Assembly: GCF_017562075.2 (NCBI RefSeq)
Contig: NC_054083.1
Coordinates: 7,136,768 to 7,200,767, forward strand
Direction: 5' to 3'
Length of the DNA stretch: 64,000 bases
Source: Anopheles merus
Taxonomy: Eukaryota > Arthropoda > Insecta > Diptera > Culicidae
How positions within the stretch are numbered: position 1 is the first letter of the stretch; the number at the start of each line of letters is the position of its first letter. Shown piece after piece: positions 1-14,500 of the stretch. The position numbers were made by a program, and so were the translations under genes. The notes beneath the pieces are model-generated. The model was not told the DNA's origin and did not search any database. It saw nothing but the letters and a program-made list of their open reading frames with translations.

Positions 1-2229
1 AATCGGCAGTATCGGATTGTTCACAGCTGTATTTTAAAAGTTGAAATTTTATTTTGAATCAACGTACAAAAGGAAACAAAAAGGGTTTTGGTAAAGAACT
101 CGATTTGAGATAATTTTCCTTCGCAGAAGGTTGTTTCATATCTAAACGGTTTGAATCCATCCGAATACATTGGGGACGTGAAAAAGCTCTGTATGGATGT
201 ACATACGAACTCCCTGCTTGCGGTTTAAAACACTCTCGTTTTTTGTTACTATGGTTTTCGCGGAATATTGATCATCTTATCAATAAAAGTTTAAGTGGTA
301 TAACAAATAAGCATAATAATATAATAAGTGGTATCTATTTTATTGATTTAGATTAACATTGTTACGGCATTGGCTACATCATGTATCAACAGATTTTGTT
401 CCCAGGACATTTGCTTCCTGTATATTCTGCCTTATCTCGGGCATACTCGGTTGAAAATGTGGTATCTATTGTTGAATGATTTTCTTAGATCACCGGTATA
501 TCATATGTCCCATTGTTTTAATGAGTTTAAACAAATAATCTCATGACATGCATTTTCTGGGGAAAATAATCAAATACAGTCAAGATAGTCAAGAGAATAG
601 ACTATCTCATGCCGAACTATCTACACTTTATGAGGCCTTTGAATTTATTCTTGATTCTTTTAAATTATCACTCATATCAAATATAATCCAGAGTAATGTA
701 TTATACCATCTTACTATCGCGATATTTAGCATTTTTTCATAGCATAATTTATTGCAGTTTGTTTTTTTTTAATTTCAAAATTGAAGAATAAAAATCCTAA
801 ATGCGATGTAATCGAACCCTCACCGGTCGGGAATGAAGTATAAATATGGCCATCAAATTTCCTTTTTTGAATAATCAAAAAGTCATATTGAACAGAAAGT
901 GGATATAGTTAGGCAACCTGTAGATGTGTTTCAGCATTATGATGGTGCATGTGGTTGAACTTAATGACTTGTTTTCAACTAAATAGGTGAAGGTTGTATG
1001 ATTTGCCCTATTCAAATCCCATTGCAATCGGAAACATCTACGTAAAGCCATTTAATAAGAATGGTTTTACGAGTGTACGGATGCACTCATGGGTTCTCAT
1101 ATGCCTTTCCAATACTGGATGCATGTACAGTTTCATGGTTTACGATGCAAGCGTAGTGGCAATAATGCTACTGCGAGCAGATGGAGTGTTTTATGCATAT
1201 CCTGATGATGCTTCACATGACTCGCTACTAGCAAATATTTTCCACAGCCCATATTTGTTGTATTTAATACATCAACAATATGCAATTTAAATAAATTACT
1301 AAAATATATAGAATTCAAAGATCCAAAAGCTGACACTTCAAAGTGGAACTAAGAATAGTAAAAAAACTTATTATCAATCCCTTTTTGCAAAGATAGCTAA
1401 AACAAATTTAGTTACAAATGAAACGGAATGTTCGCAAAGGACGTTACACCAAATAGAATAAGGTTCAGCAAAATTACAAATCTAAAAAACTTTTGCCAAA
1501 TTGTTTAAATTTCATTTTCAAATCACTAGTTTGTAATTTTTTATTTATTGAATAAAATTAGTTAGTTTACTCTTATTGGACGAACTTTTCAATTTGTTTA
1601 AAACGAACCTTTCAATTTACTGCAAACAATAATATTACGAAAAATGTATGTAAATATATAAAAAGAAAAACATTACAGCTTTTTGCTCAAACTGATTCGC
1701 CGATACGACGATTTTGATTTTGACAGTTGTTATTGAGAAGAAATTGATGTATTGTTTTTTAATTTCCCTTAGATAACCGTTAGATACAAGATAACCGTTA
1801 GATAACCGTAGTTCGAGTGACCGAAACAATTTTCTGCATTTTTTAGCGAGACGCATACTGCTTCGTAGCGGGTTGCCAGACTTAGATGTATAATTGCTCA
1901 TCAATCGTCCATACAATCACATATTAAATACAGTGACACTAAGGTTTTAAAAGTGTTCCTGTTTCTCTCACTCTTCATTAGCCTTGGTACGGTTAAGAAT
2001 CAAGTATCTAGAGCAGGAGTCTCCAAACATTTCAGTTTTCTTCGCAAATAATGTCATTAAGCAAATGGTTTTAGCAGCAGATCTTGGTTTAATATGAAAA
2101 AAATAAACTGAATGTTATCAGATCTTATCAACGTTATCAGACTACATGAGAACCCTTGTAAGCAAGTAAATAAATAATCAAATACATACGCATCTATTAA
2201 TGGGTTCCTTTTTTTCATTTCAATTCTAG
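1..2229. other. AT-rich DNA upstream of NTAQ1 exon; no supported gene
   Basis: No recognisable coding exon is seen here. The first NTAQ1 exon, which should encode the start and the segment before Glu-Glu-Asn, was searched for as a sequence ending in TG before a GT donor and was not found, so much of this stretch is probably intron 1 or lies 3' of an exon outside the window. An open frame at about 994-1290 (+) lacks an ATG at its start and resembles no family known to me. Confidence 0.5.
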
Positions 2230-3291
2230 CGAGGAGAATGTCTGGAAACTGTGTGAACAAGTGAAGAAAACGTATCCCTCGGAACTTCCGAAATGTTATG
2301 CTGTTTTTGTGTCCAACGAACGGCGCACTGTACCCTTATGGAGACAGAAAGCAGGTCGAGGCGATGAAAAGCTGGTGATATGGGACTACCATGTGTTTTT
2401 CATGCACAATCCGTCACCGAACCGGTGTCTGGTGTTTGATCTAGACACAACGTTACCGTTCCCGACCTACTTTCACAAATATGTTACTGAGACGTTCCGA
2501 TCGGATTATGCCTTAACGCCAGAGCATCACCGGTAAGCATTTATTCACCATTATTTAGCGAATGATGTCATTATCGGCCCTTCATCACAGCGTCACAAAG
2601 AAGGGGTTTATCGCTCTCACACTAACTACGAACTGTTATTGGATCGTTAATCAATTTTAGCGAGTCTCAGGCGTAATTCGTGTTGATGTTTTCAACTACG
2701 TTTAGGTTAGGACCAGTTTTTTAACTAATCTAACTTGCATGTTCTGTGTGTTTGGGAAATAGTTTTTTCAGAGTGATTCCGGCAGAAAAATACTTGGCTG
2801 AGTTTTCCTCGGATCGACGGCATATGCGTAGACCAGATGGATCCTGGATTAAACCACCGCCGTCCTACCCACCAATACAGACAAGCGGTGAGTACATTTT
2901 GTATTAGTGCGATCTGGAAAGGGTTTTGTTATTTGAATTGTTTGCAAGGAATTGAAGCGTTACATCCGGCAAAGGGAATTGTATTATTGTTTCATAATTC
3001 TGTTTATGACGAATGCAAATATCGTATGCAATTAGTTTTCTTCGACTAAACATTTTTTTACTATTACATTCATATCATTAATCATTTATTGCACAACTGA
3101 GACGTTTGTAACATTTTGCTCTGAATTTTAATGGTTCATTTTGTCTCCTTTTAGCGAGCACCCACAGCTTAGACGATTTCATCTGCATGAAACCTGGAAA
3201 GGGACCGGGTGCGGTTTACGATTTGTTACATTTTGTACAACAATTCTATAAACCGCCGGATCGGAACATTGGTACCAAAACGCAAAATTAA
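2230..3291 (+). CDS. NTAQ1: Protein N-terminal glutamine amidohydrolase (NTAQ1 / tungus), exons 2-4, 5' partial
   Basis: NTAQ1 removes the side-chain amide of an N-terminal Gln to give Glu, the first step of one branch of the Arg/N-degron pathway, in cytosol and nucleus. Three exons join in frame: 2230-2532, 2772-2887 and 3155-3291 (TAA at 3289-3291). The first reads ENVWKLCEQ..CYAVFVSNERR and contains the family signature WDYHV, with the catalytic His, and FDLDT, with the catalytic Asp. The second gives RVIPAEKYLAEFSSDRRHM and a KPPPSYPPIQT segment. The third gives LDDFICMKPGKGPGAVYDL and a short C-terminal tail. Acceptors (ctag, tcag, ttag) and donors (GTAAGC, GTGAGT) fit. Exon 2 opens with a lone C before GAG GAG AAT, so the codon before Glu-Glu-Asn, the catalytic Cys in the human enzyme, is split TG|C by the intron. 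The start exon is missing or upstream. Family assignment is very secure. Confidence 0.95.
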
Positions 3292-6200
3292 AATCACATT
3301 ACGGCAAGCACAACGGGTCGCAGCGAAAGAATGTTCAGCAATGCCGGTGGCAATAGCTAGCAAGAACTAATTAGCAACTGTAAGCGGTAATCACAGGATT
3401 CTACGTTTCGACCGGGTATTGTGTGGTGCAGGGGCGAGCAGATACGGTACCTTATCAAAACGCAACACCAGAATACGCACCGTGCCATTGTAGAAACAGC
3501 ATGAAGAAGTATGTATGTTTGATGGAGAATTAGTGAGTTTGGCATGTTTTTGTATGCTGAAATCAAATTGTTGTGGCCAGTAATTGCAAGCTGGAATAGA
3601 GCAAACAAAAACTACCATTATAAAGCAGTGCAACCAATAGTTATTAAGAACAACATGTCAGTATGTGAAAGCTGAATAATAATGAGAAGGTGTCTTAAAA
3701 GCCAAGTATTCACTTCTCGCTTTTAATAATGCAATAGAAAGGGGCAATCTTGGTAATGAGTTTTCAATTTAAATCAAAGCATAAGCTGCATGATAAAAAC
3801 GCCTACAACTAAATACACAAGTAATAATTGTTTAAAAAACTAGAAAAAAGAGGGTTTTACCAGTTATGTTTTGATTTTCATTAGAGTTTGTTTGTGCGAC
3901 TGCTTTTATGTAACAATTCTTTACTAATATGCCGAAATGTACTAAGAGACCTAAGAATTAACCATACATATGTTAGTATTATATGGGAAACAAAATTATT
4001 ACCAAACATAAATCAACCTAATGCGCACTAAACTATGAGTTACAGTTGTAAAATTCATTGTTGTCTAACGCACATAAAATAAGCATTCAAGCTTGGATCT
4101 ATAGATTCCTAAAACTCGTAAAAAATCAAAACATACTTCTCATAAAAGTAACATCCATGCCTCATAGTTTAGAAATATTAAATAACATCGACAGCATAAC
4201 ATAACACACATTTTAAAAGTACAGAAGAAAAACACTACAATTTTCCAATCATTTTACATCTATTTAGGCAATAATGCAGCATCATGCGTTCATGAATATA
4301 TTTTCAAAATGAATCAAAAGGAGCGTGGTTGCGCTACCTAATGAACGAAACAGTGTAATGAATTCAAACTAGTTGGGAAGTTGAAAAGAGCATCTGATAG
4401 TTATCTGTGAAAATATATCTTCTACTCTACAATGTGATATTAGTTAATTAATAACAAGCATTATAACACCCCCGCAAAAACCACAACCAATGTATCGGAA
4501 TGCAGTTTAACGTATCGAAGAGTAGATGAAGGAAATTCAGTAATGATATCATACAACACAGTGAAATGAAAATCAGCATACGAATATCATATTTTGTTAA
4601 TCTTTTTAACAATAGTATGGCTTATTGCCGATTTATCTTTTATTGATACACATTAACTGTTCTCCCTTTTAACTGTTCCCATTGTATGAGAGCTATGTTA
4701 ACTATCATTGTCACCCTTATATATTTGATATTTATTGTTTCGTTTATAGAGATCGTAGTTGATGTATAATTAATCAGCAAACGACAATCTATGTATGTGT
4801 TACTATTGAGTACAGACAGGTTTAAATTTTTGAAGTGTCACGCACAACAAATAGGTTTTTTATGTTAGTATTCGTGTCATAGTAGTAGCTTGTTCGAAAA
4901 AATCAATGTTTAAATAGGCTGTAATACGTTAAACGTCAATAGACATACATATAGGAACAAAATGTGTAGTTCAATAGTAAATTTCCATCAATATAGATCG
5001 GTTTCAATTCATTTTATTTACGTTCCACGATATTAAATTTTGTAATTTGCCTACTTATAACGTTGGTTCTCGAAATATGCGTTAGTGCGAAAAGCTCTTA
5101 CAGGGAAAATAGTTAAAATAACAAATGTTGAATTTGAACTAGTGCAAATTCAATGAATTAGAAGAATTGTAATTGGATGCGATTAGGTTGAGTTGTTTAT
5201 TCGATGTACTATCTAAGATTAGTTAAACATGATATTCAAATATTAAGTAGTGTTTTTACTCCTTATGTACTGAAACAACTAAGCTTTTAAAAAGGGTGCG
5301 TTGTTTGTTGCCGCCATAACAAAAAAAAAACACCCACACACACACATGTTTTGAAACTGTTTTACGAATGTTGTTAAACTGCACGTAGCTTATACAAAAA
5401 AATTACACTATAAACATCATATGAAGGGACACATCATATTTTCTGATCGTCTTCTTTTCATACTAAATAGAATAAAAGAAAAAAAGTTTCGTTACTACCG
5501 CCACGATTACGATAGCATGCTACAACTTTTAACGCAGACGCCAAATTACTTACATGAACTAATCTTTTGATAGTCTTTTGCAATTTTATAATCGCGTCAA
5601 CAGTTGAACTGAAAGGTGATGTTGCTGTACCTTAAATTAATTGATGAATGAAACTCTATCGATGGAACTCTCCTCGTAAACAACTATGATTAATCGTTTA
5701 GATCGTACAGCAATTTTCTGTATTTATCTATAATGTAATAAATCACTATACCAACTTCTATCTCAAAGGCACCCGTATTTGAATCTAAAAGCAAAAAAAA
5801 CATTCATATTAAACTACTCTGGAGGTGGTAGGAAGGAGCGTATAAACGAGTAATGAATAATAGCTGCCACTGGAGGTACGATGCTTGTACGTGGCTGCAA
5901 TATGCTTAACTATATAAATGGAATTAATTAATACCGACACTTATCAAACCAATCCAAAAGTCCACTAAAATTAAGATAATTGTTACCTTTTCTCCCTTTC
6001 CTCACTGTTTGTAGTTAGCGACATGAATAATTATGGACATATTTTATGCTACGGATATACAACTGAAATGTGAAATCCATTACGTTTACTAGTAGAAGAA
6101 CATATTCACTCACTGTAAGCAGTTTAATGAGTCTACTTCGTATAAGCTGCAATTATTAATACAAGAGAGTAAAAAAATTAAGCAACTATAATCTGATAAG

Positions 6201-7056
6201 GTATCTAAACTATAATATTTTGGCCATATTTTATATTTGAAAAGTAATTGTCACTCTTTTGACTTTTTATATCAATTGCAACAACTACAATAGGTCGTGT
6301 ATAAACGTGATCAATCTTTGCGAAAAACAATGATCGTTTCGTTTGTGCTATACTTATCCATACAAAATGTATGATTTATTTCGTAAAACTGTTATTGTGT
6401 CTCCTACAAGTTCCGTGATTGAGAATATAGACGAAATCTTAACTCATTTATGTATTTACAATACTTTGTTTTGCTAATTTAGTCTGTCTGTTTCACTAAC
6501 GCATCGTAAAACTTTACATGCATTTCTGCATTGGTCAGGGATGTGGTAAAATGTTGAGACTATCTTTTAAAATGTAAAATGTTGAGACGAATAAAACGAA
6601 CGTTAACATTGTAGCAAACGGAGCTGTGCGCTGTTTGCACGGCGAAAAACTTTAAAATATTGATTGCCTAATTTTAAGAAATGTAGCACTAGTGGACAAT
6701 TTTCCTTTGAAACCCTTACAAACACACGTGTGATAAGCATCGTCTATGGTGTGGATACGTTTGGATATCGCATACTGACCACTGTATTGACTATTTTTAT
6801 TTTTAAACGAATGTCATTGTTGCATGTTTTCCTTTATATAATGAATTTATTTTCCTGTACACTGTTACATGAAAGGTTATTTAGTAATCAACTGGGAAAA
6901 TGGGATTCGTTTAAAACGGGTCGCTGAATAATTGTTACCATTCTATCAGCTCCTAGACATTTACTAAAAACCATTCCTTTGATAGACTAGTGTATCTCAG
7001 GTTTTTAACTTTTTCAATATTTATATACGTGCGGACATGCGTACTCAGTAAAGTGC
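3292..7056. other. AT-rich non-coding, NTAQ1 3' UTR then intergenic
   Basis: Just after the NTAQ1 stop this is probably 3' UTR, then intergenic DNA. No ORF with family similarity or codon character is seen. The open frame at 6664-6927 has no ATG at its start and reads like translated AT-rich sequence. A short (CA) run lies near 5332-5346. Confidence 0.6.
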
Positions 7057-7203
<147 letters not shown>

Positions 7204-7842
7204 GCTTGAACTAATTGAAAAGAAGAAAAGAAATCTTTACAAATCTGCTTCTCTTTCGCCAATTTATGCAATTATCCTACCGCTTGAATCCAACGTACAA
7301 CCCTATGTAATGTCCTGTTTGCACGCGATGGACCAATCCAATACTACTGAAAAGAAGAACCTGTTAAGCGTATATGATGATGAAACTCACAATTTATCAA
7401 CACAATTTTTTATGACAAAAAAAAATTATTTCGTAACGGTAAACATCACACTGGTTGCTCGTACATAATGCAACCACTTTTCCCTTTCCACACATTTTAG
7501 TTCGGTTTTGATGTGCGTGATGAGCGTGGTTTGAGATAAATTTAAATATGGTATATAGTAATAATAATTATAGTATGATGTGCGAAAACAACATTTGGAA
7601 GGTAATCGTGACATATTAATAATAATTGCATTTCATAGCTACAAAATAACTCTATTTTGCAATATATATATATACTAAATCAATGCATAATATCCCTACT
7701 AATGATCATCACTGACGCATGCTAAACAAACATATTGAACTCGATCAATTTTGATGTGCAATGTATCCCAGTAAGAATACAAACACCCCAGTACACAGGC
7801 AACTGAGCTAATCTTGTATCATTTATTAAAAACTTATTGAAA

Positions 7843-8361
7843 ATGTGTGGAAATGCAGAAAAGTTACGGAAACTAATCGCTAGCGTGGATGAAGACTGTG
7901 TATTTTTGTACGATTATGCTTGTAGCTTTTTTGAAGTCACAAATGTAATACAACGTGCCCACGCAGACGCAAATGGAGTTGAAGAGATTGGGGTGAATTT
8001 GCACTTTTTTCGTTGTCCATGGCGCGAGATCAAATCTTTAAAAAAACACAATACAAAGCAGAGCACATACCATAGCATACCATCAATGTGTACAGATCGT
8101 TGTGCAACATTGAAGCGATTGTGTATTCGAAATTTGAAAAAAAAAAAGATTTATTTAATATTAATTGTTATGGAAAGCATTGATTATTACTTGTCCAACG
8201 TTGTTATGCCTGAACACTTGCCGAAAGAAAGTGGAGTGGAAGCTATTATAAATCATCTCGCCAGTGCAAAAGAATGCATTGTTAGTGAAATGAAAAATGA
8301 GAGTACTTTTTCCCTCACAAGAGACAGCGAGAGAAAGCAAGAGAGAGAGAGAGAGAGATAA
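7843..8361 (+). CDS. Unrecognised ORF, about 172 aa, doubtful
   Basis: An ATG-started frame in an AT-rich stretch, opening MCGNAEKLRKLIAS and running into a (GA)n microsatellite, which supplies the final Arg-Glu repeats. The part from 7843 to about 8040 has somewhat protein-like composition (ASVDEDCVFLYDYACSFFE). I recognise no domain, signal peptide or membrane segment. No splice context or neighbour supports it. It could be a lineage-specific gene, a decayed element or chance; chance is the leading explanation. Confidence 0.15.
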   Translation: MCGNAEKLRKLIASVDEDCVFLYDYACSFFEVTNVIQRAHADANGVEEIGVNLHFFRCPWREIKSLKKHNTKQSTYHSIPSMCTDRCATLKRLCIRNLKKKKIYLILIVMESIDYYLSNVVMPEHLPKESGVEAIINHLASAKECIVSEMKNESTFSLTRDSERKQERERER

Positions 8362-8410
8362 AGAGAGAGAGAGAGAGATAAAGAGAGAGAGAGAGAGAGA
8401 GAGAGAGAGC
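8331..8410. repeat. (GA)n microsatellite
   Basis: GAGA tract with a few GATAAAGA interruptions. Confidence 0.95.
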
Positions 8411-11400
8411 GGAAAGAAGGTGTGCTAGAACGTTAAGAAACGTGTTAAGTAAATGGAACATTACGAACCGAAAGTACTACAGAATGCAAATCATGTAACA
8501 GAAATGAATGATGCTTCAATAAAACAATGAATCACGCAATCATTTGGAGCGGAAACAATGATCTTAAAGTCTACATTAAGATTGTATGATTGTTGGTTTT
8601 GTATCAATCTTGAAATATAGCTGTTCGGCAGCGTTAGTCCATCCGAAAATTGTTTCATTTCAATTCATCTGGACAGCTTTTATTTTTCATACTATCGTAA
8701 TCAACACAATTTTAAACATCAAGACTTTATTTATCTTAAACATGTCATTTGTAAGCGAAATAAAAGAAGGTAGAGCTTTTATGTCTTGAATAAAGTGCGT
8801 ACAATCTACGGCTTGCTCGTAAAAATGTTTTTCTTAACTAATTTTAATTTTTCTCCGCATCTGTGAATCTACACCTGTGCAAAATTAACCAAAAAGATTA
8901 CGGTTAGCGAATGCTAAGTTTAAAACTTGTTGAACAAAACTTCAATATCATCGTTTATTTATTCATTAATTAATTAATTTATTTATTTATTATTCATTTA
9001 TTACAGTATCAATATTCAAAACGAAAACTAGATTTTTCATAAATTTCTGCACGAATTGTATTAAAAAAATAGTTAAGTGTATATAAATACTAAAATACCC
9101 ATACCCACCCTCCTAAATACCCATACTAATAAAATTAATTAGAGAATACCCATTTTTCAACTGTATTACACTTGAGAAACTTAATATTCGGCTTACGCTA
9201 CGCTTACGCTAATATTCGTGTTAGGCGGATGCCTCGGGAACGCATAAACCGCGTATCTTGGGAACAAAGTGTACCTATTAGTTTAACTGTTTTTCAAACT
9301 ATTTTTATTAGCGATCCATTCTATTAGTAGTACCAAATATGTTTTCAGCCAAGTGTATGAAAAGCTTCTGCTCTTTAAATTGTTTGTAATATTATGAAAC
9401 GAACGGTATTCTGAGTAAATGCATTGTTTAAGTAGGATTTAAGGTAAGATGACAAGCAATAATTCTCTCTTGAATGGGCGTAAACATAAATGTCTGTGAA
9501 CTTGATCAAACTTTGAGTATTTATTATTTATTTTATTTATTATTTCGACTTATCTTATTAGTTATAAACATAATCCTAGTGTCACATACAATTCCTACTT
9601 GAAATGCTTCCTACGTTACAACAAAATTCCCTCTTTTTTTTCTTATAAAGGGAAAAATACTTATAAAGGGCAGATATTTTTTGTCATATCGAAGTACAGC
9701 AATGTATTTGTGAATAATTTTCTTATTTTACTATTTGGGGTAAATTTTCAAGGCCCAAAAATCATTATTTGGATTTTTATTTGGACAATAGAAACTGGAA
9801 TTTAATAACCGTTAGAAGATTTGCATATATGCGTATACGCAGCCAAGTTTTGCAGCCAGTGTTTTCTTAATGCTGTTTGTGCTCATCACGTTTACATTAA
9901 AAAATTGACGATTCATAGTTCAAAAAATTTTAAATTCAAAGTTTAAAGTAATTCAGCAAACATAGCATAATATCGAATAAACCAAAAAGAACAAAAGAGA
10001 ATTTCCACGAAACATTCAAATGTCTCCTTCATTTTGAGTCAGACGTTAGACGTTTGAACGAAACGAGACAAAAAATGTTGCCAGAAGGAGATAAACGGGT
10101 CTATCGGTGTGTCTAACGTTTGACGAATCGTTTTGTGAAAATAAAAACTCTGTCTGTCAAACTTTTTCATCGCTTTCAGAAAATTTCATAGGTGTATCTC
10201 AAAGTGAACAATTTTTCTTCTATATATCAAGTAAGTAATTGCTTAAGCACAGTAAGTTGTTCATGTTATAATTCAACTACCGGTGTGCAAATCGTAACAC
10301 GACTATAAAATCTACTTGCTGCGGAGAAATGGAATAGAAATGTGCCGCCTGTGTGCTGTCGTGTATAAATTAATTAGAAAAAAACACGTCTATTATCGGC
10401 CTCGCTAGTGATAGTTACCGGCATTTATATTTTAATAATGTTAAGCGTAACTACTTCACCAATACACCGGTTATATTGTGCGAAAAAACAATACGGTAAT
10501 CGTGTAGCAATGGCGTGTAAAATTGGGGATGATGTTAGGTGATGGAAAATTATCGATTTTTCTCAGCGCTTTTCTCACGCTGATACTGTCTCGGTTACCC
10601 ACTTGCGTTGCCATACGGTATGAGTGAAATGAGCATTTTCCAGCTCTTCCGATTCATGCCGTCATCAAATGTAATGAAAGCCGGTATCGTGTAAAAACCC
10701 GTGTGATTATCATTATTGCATATAGGGGGTTGGAGCATCAATCGATTGAGTTATTATTATTTTGTGAATACAGATATTGAGAGAGCGTTGGCAAATGTTG
10801 GTTAAAAAATCAATTGTTAAATGCTATACTGTTAGCAATGAAAATTCATTAGAAAAAAAAGTAGCAAAAATCCGCATTATGTAGGGGTTGATTTTTATGC
10901 TTGCCGAACAGCTGTTTAGATCGATTTTTGACAGACTGGAAGGGTGGAAGACGTCTTGACGTTAGCTTTATTAACCGTTGTGATCGTATCAATTTTTGAT
11001 ACATCTAGTTCATCGTTTGTTTGCACTTAAGTAAAAAAAAATCCAAAATCTGTGCTATTTGCGTTAAATGTTAAATTATCTACGACGGGGTAAATAATGT
11101 TGTTACAATGTAAAGCACTTTGCAAAAAATGCAAATTTGTTTGTAAAAGTAGCTCTAATAGTTATACATATTCGACGAATGGGTTTAATTCATCATTGAA
11201 ATATTTTTTCTTAAATTAAACTCTACGCCTGTCCAAGTGAGACCAAATTGTTGACGTTTAGTTTAAGCATGTTTAATGGTTGTTCGTGCAAAATGAAGCA
11301 CATTTCGTTGATAAACTGCGCATGTCCCACAGCCGTAGTTTGTACTCCAGGGCACTCCGTATGCCGGCCGTATTTTAAATCATCATTCGACCGGGAACGC

Positions 11401-11459
11401 CGCCAAACGTGTTAGTGTTCTTGCATTACATCAATACTTTCTGATTGATGGCCGTTTGC
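8411..11459. other. Intergenic AT-rich DNA and likely 5' region of the zinc-finger gene
   Basis: No coding exon recognised. Near 8965-9000 there are TTAATTAATT/TTTATTTATT runs. At about 9200-9275 lies a decayed relative of the right half of the MITE found at 62230-62386 (shared AACCGCGTATCT..GTACCTATT pattern). The last few hundred bases should hold the promoter and non-coding exon 1 of the downstream gene; a donor-like GC|GTAAGA sits at 11459/11460. Confidence 0.5.
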
Positions 11460-11569
11460 GTAAGAACTGTGAATGTTTTGCAATGTCGCATTACAGCTCA
11501 GAATCGTTTGTTTCTTCTTTTTTTTCAGATATTCCTAAAGCCGAAGAAATAAATTGTCGTACTGAAAGC

Positions 11570-14500
11570 ATGGCTTATCGGAACAACAACAACCGCCGTG
11601 GCGGAGGTGGTGGAAGCGGCGGCGGTGGCGGTGGAAGTGGTGGCGGAGGAGGCGGCGGTGGCGGAGGTAGCAGTAGTAACTTCGGAAACAACTATGGCAA
11701 CCGTATCAATCCTTGGGATGCGGGTGTGGGCGGGGTCCGCGTGAACAATGATGCGCTCTCGTTTGCCAACAGTTTAATTAACAACCTGCTCGGCAATCAA
11801 AACGCGAACCACCAAGTGCCGTCGCTTCTGGACGGTGTTCAATCTTCGCGATTTGACGATATGAATGGATACAATTTTATTAGGGTAAGTGTTACATCAC
11901 GCATCTTTTCCGTTCTGTTCTTTACCAATATCCAATTTTTTTTTCGTCGAGCTAGATAGCTTTTTGTTCAGCAGGGAATTTACAATTTATTAGTTACCGC
12001 TTATTATATGTCTCCTACCTTTTGAAAATTTGCTCGTGCGGCATACGTGGAATCTCATTCCAATTGAATACTGTTCTCTTTTGAAAACATGAAGATGTTC
12101 CTTAACAAAACGCAGTAAATAATGTTTTTCTACATTACGATCATAATAATCATAAGTGAAACAAATTGTATAATATTAGAACTTTGTATTTATCCTTATT
12201 TCATTATTCTGCTTTTCATTTTAAATTGAATTATTTGTTTTTATTACCTTAGAATCGTTTATAGTGCTTTGAACATTCGAACAGTCCAAAAAAAATCAAA
12301 TTATTTTCATTGCCGTTCAAATTAATGTAACTAGTATTTTAAAGTTAATGATATTGATTTCGATTGTACATGTATTCTTCTGTGTCTTTTTTTTTTTATT
12401 AAAGCAACCTTTCATACATTTGATTTTTGCTTCTTTATTTATATATCTTAACAAAATCCATGAACATTAGAAGACTATTAAAGCTTCTCCAATTCTAAAG
12501 GCTAAAAACTCACATAAAAAACGGCTAGCGCGTTTGCGTAAACCTATTATGTCGCTTTTACCAATATACCAATATAATGGTGATTCGACTTGGCCGATTA
12601 TCGATACAAGCACTTTTTTCACTTCCCCTTTTTTCTCTTTTACTCTATATTTTGTATGTGAAAAAAAAATCTTCAGAACCGATACACCAAAAATCGTAAC
12701 ATAAACGGACGTGGCATTCGCAAACCGGATGCAGTTGTTCGTTCCAAGAACGTACTATCGAAAAATTATAATAAACCTTTAGGTAAAGATGCTCTCGGCA
12801 ATGCTGGTACAAGCAGCCGAAACGATCATAGGTAAGGAAATGAACAGGAGCTTTTTCGTGGAGTTTCGTTCTTCTCGCACACACTCCAGCTATATATCAA
12901 CCCGTGTATGAGCGCATTATTGCATTTACAAGCCGAGTGTAACATTCAGTTAAAAATTTGTTTCCGTTATCTTACCATCTATACCATGACGAAGATTACA
13001 TTAGAAGTTAGTTTGATTTTTTAAAATATTTATTAATAAATTTTGCTAAGAAAACAAGTATATTTAAGGAGCTATAACTTTATTCACAACCTAATGTTTG
13101 CAATGCACGGAATTTTCAAGCGTAATTTTTTACGAAAATTCTGAGATTATTCTTTCATGATAAATGTTTACAGTTGTTGGTGCTTCTGTTTAGTATCAAG
13201 CATTATTTTGTATAATGCAAACTTCATCCGCAAAATATGCAACTGATACTATCATTAGTATGATCTACAATGTTTCTTTCTTCACGTTATCTATTTATCT
13301 TTCATTTCTTTACGTTGCACGGTTCGGTTCCAATGATAACCTATAGTTTGAATGGTTGTTTTAAGCCTCGCTGGTACATCTTTTGTATTAATTCGTCGTT
13401 TCATTCTCTCGTCATTATTCTCTCTCGTTCCTAAAAACTTGAACAAGTACAAATGTTTGTATTTTACTGTCGCTCACCTCGTACAGCAATCATATTTCAC
13501 CCTTATATATATATGCAATGAAACGCCTTTAAATAAGACCTGTTCCTTACTATTCTTACTATTTCAGTATGTAGAAAAGAGCCGAATAACAAAGACTCTT
13601 CGATACTAGACTTGTAATTGGATTCTACTATCGATAAGCAAAGACAAAAAGCCGCCCCCATTATCTTAAATATATATGTGTGTGTGCGTGTGTATGTGAG
13701 TGGGTGTTTTAAGTTAGAATTATAACCAGATTTTTTTGTTGCAAATTTGATTTGATCTCACAGGACTTTCGATGTTCTTGGATGTTCTCTTTGTATACTG
13801 AATATGATTTTATCATCAATGTATGAGTCTGTTTTGCTGTATTATGATTGTGTTTCTTTTATTTCATCTGAAATAAATACTTAAAGACTGTCGGTTTTCG
13901 TTTTTCGCATAGCATTATAATTTCTACTGTGATCAATCTTGTACACCATTTATTGTTCTCTATTCTATCGGTTTATTCCGTTTCAGAACGACTATATTTC
14001 GCGGTTAAATCTTGGGTATCAAAGACGAAATCCAATTCAGTCTAGTAATAATAGTAAAAATAAGAACAGGTAATATTACAATAAACCTGCACACTGGCTT
14101 TTTGCATTGTTTACCCCACTACATTATTCCGCTTATGCTATTAATATGTTGTTATTCTATGCCTCATGCCTGGTGGTTATGTTATGTTGCATGATTGCAT
14201 GGTTGATTATACTCGAATATATGCACCACTTCAAATTAATACTTTACAGGTGATTAGATATATCTTCATAGTCAACTATAAGAAACATTCTTGCGTAGAA
14301 TGCACTTACTACCGATTGGGCTCCAATTTCATATTTAAACGTTATATACGCATTATATGGTATTTAATTTTAAGAATTATCTCATCTCTATGGTAGTAAG
14401 AAACATTTTTATGTTATTAAATGTTGGTAGTGTACGTAATGTATGAACTTTTCTTTAATTTTCCTACGTCAATACAATACACAGAAAATGAGATTATACT

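Noticed and set aside
1166..1177. TGCTACTGCGAG, reading Cys-Tyr-Cys-Glu, as the missing NTAQ1 active-site exon
   Set aside because: The frame has stops just upstream, the sequence continues without a GT donor after TG, and exon 2 already supplies its own Glu-Glu.
994..1290. 98-codon open frame as a gene
   Set aside because: Begins without ATG, no family similarity, lies in the probable intron or upstream DNA of NTAQ1.
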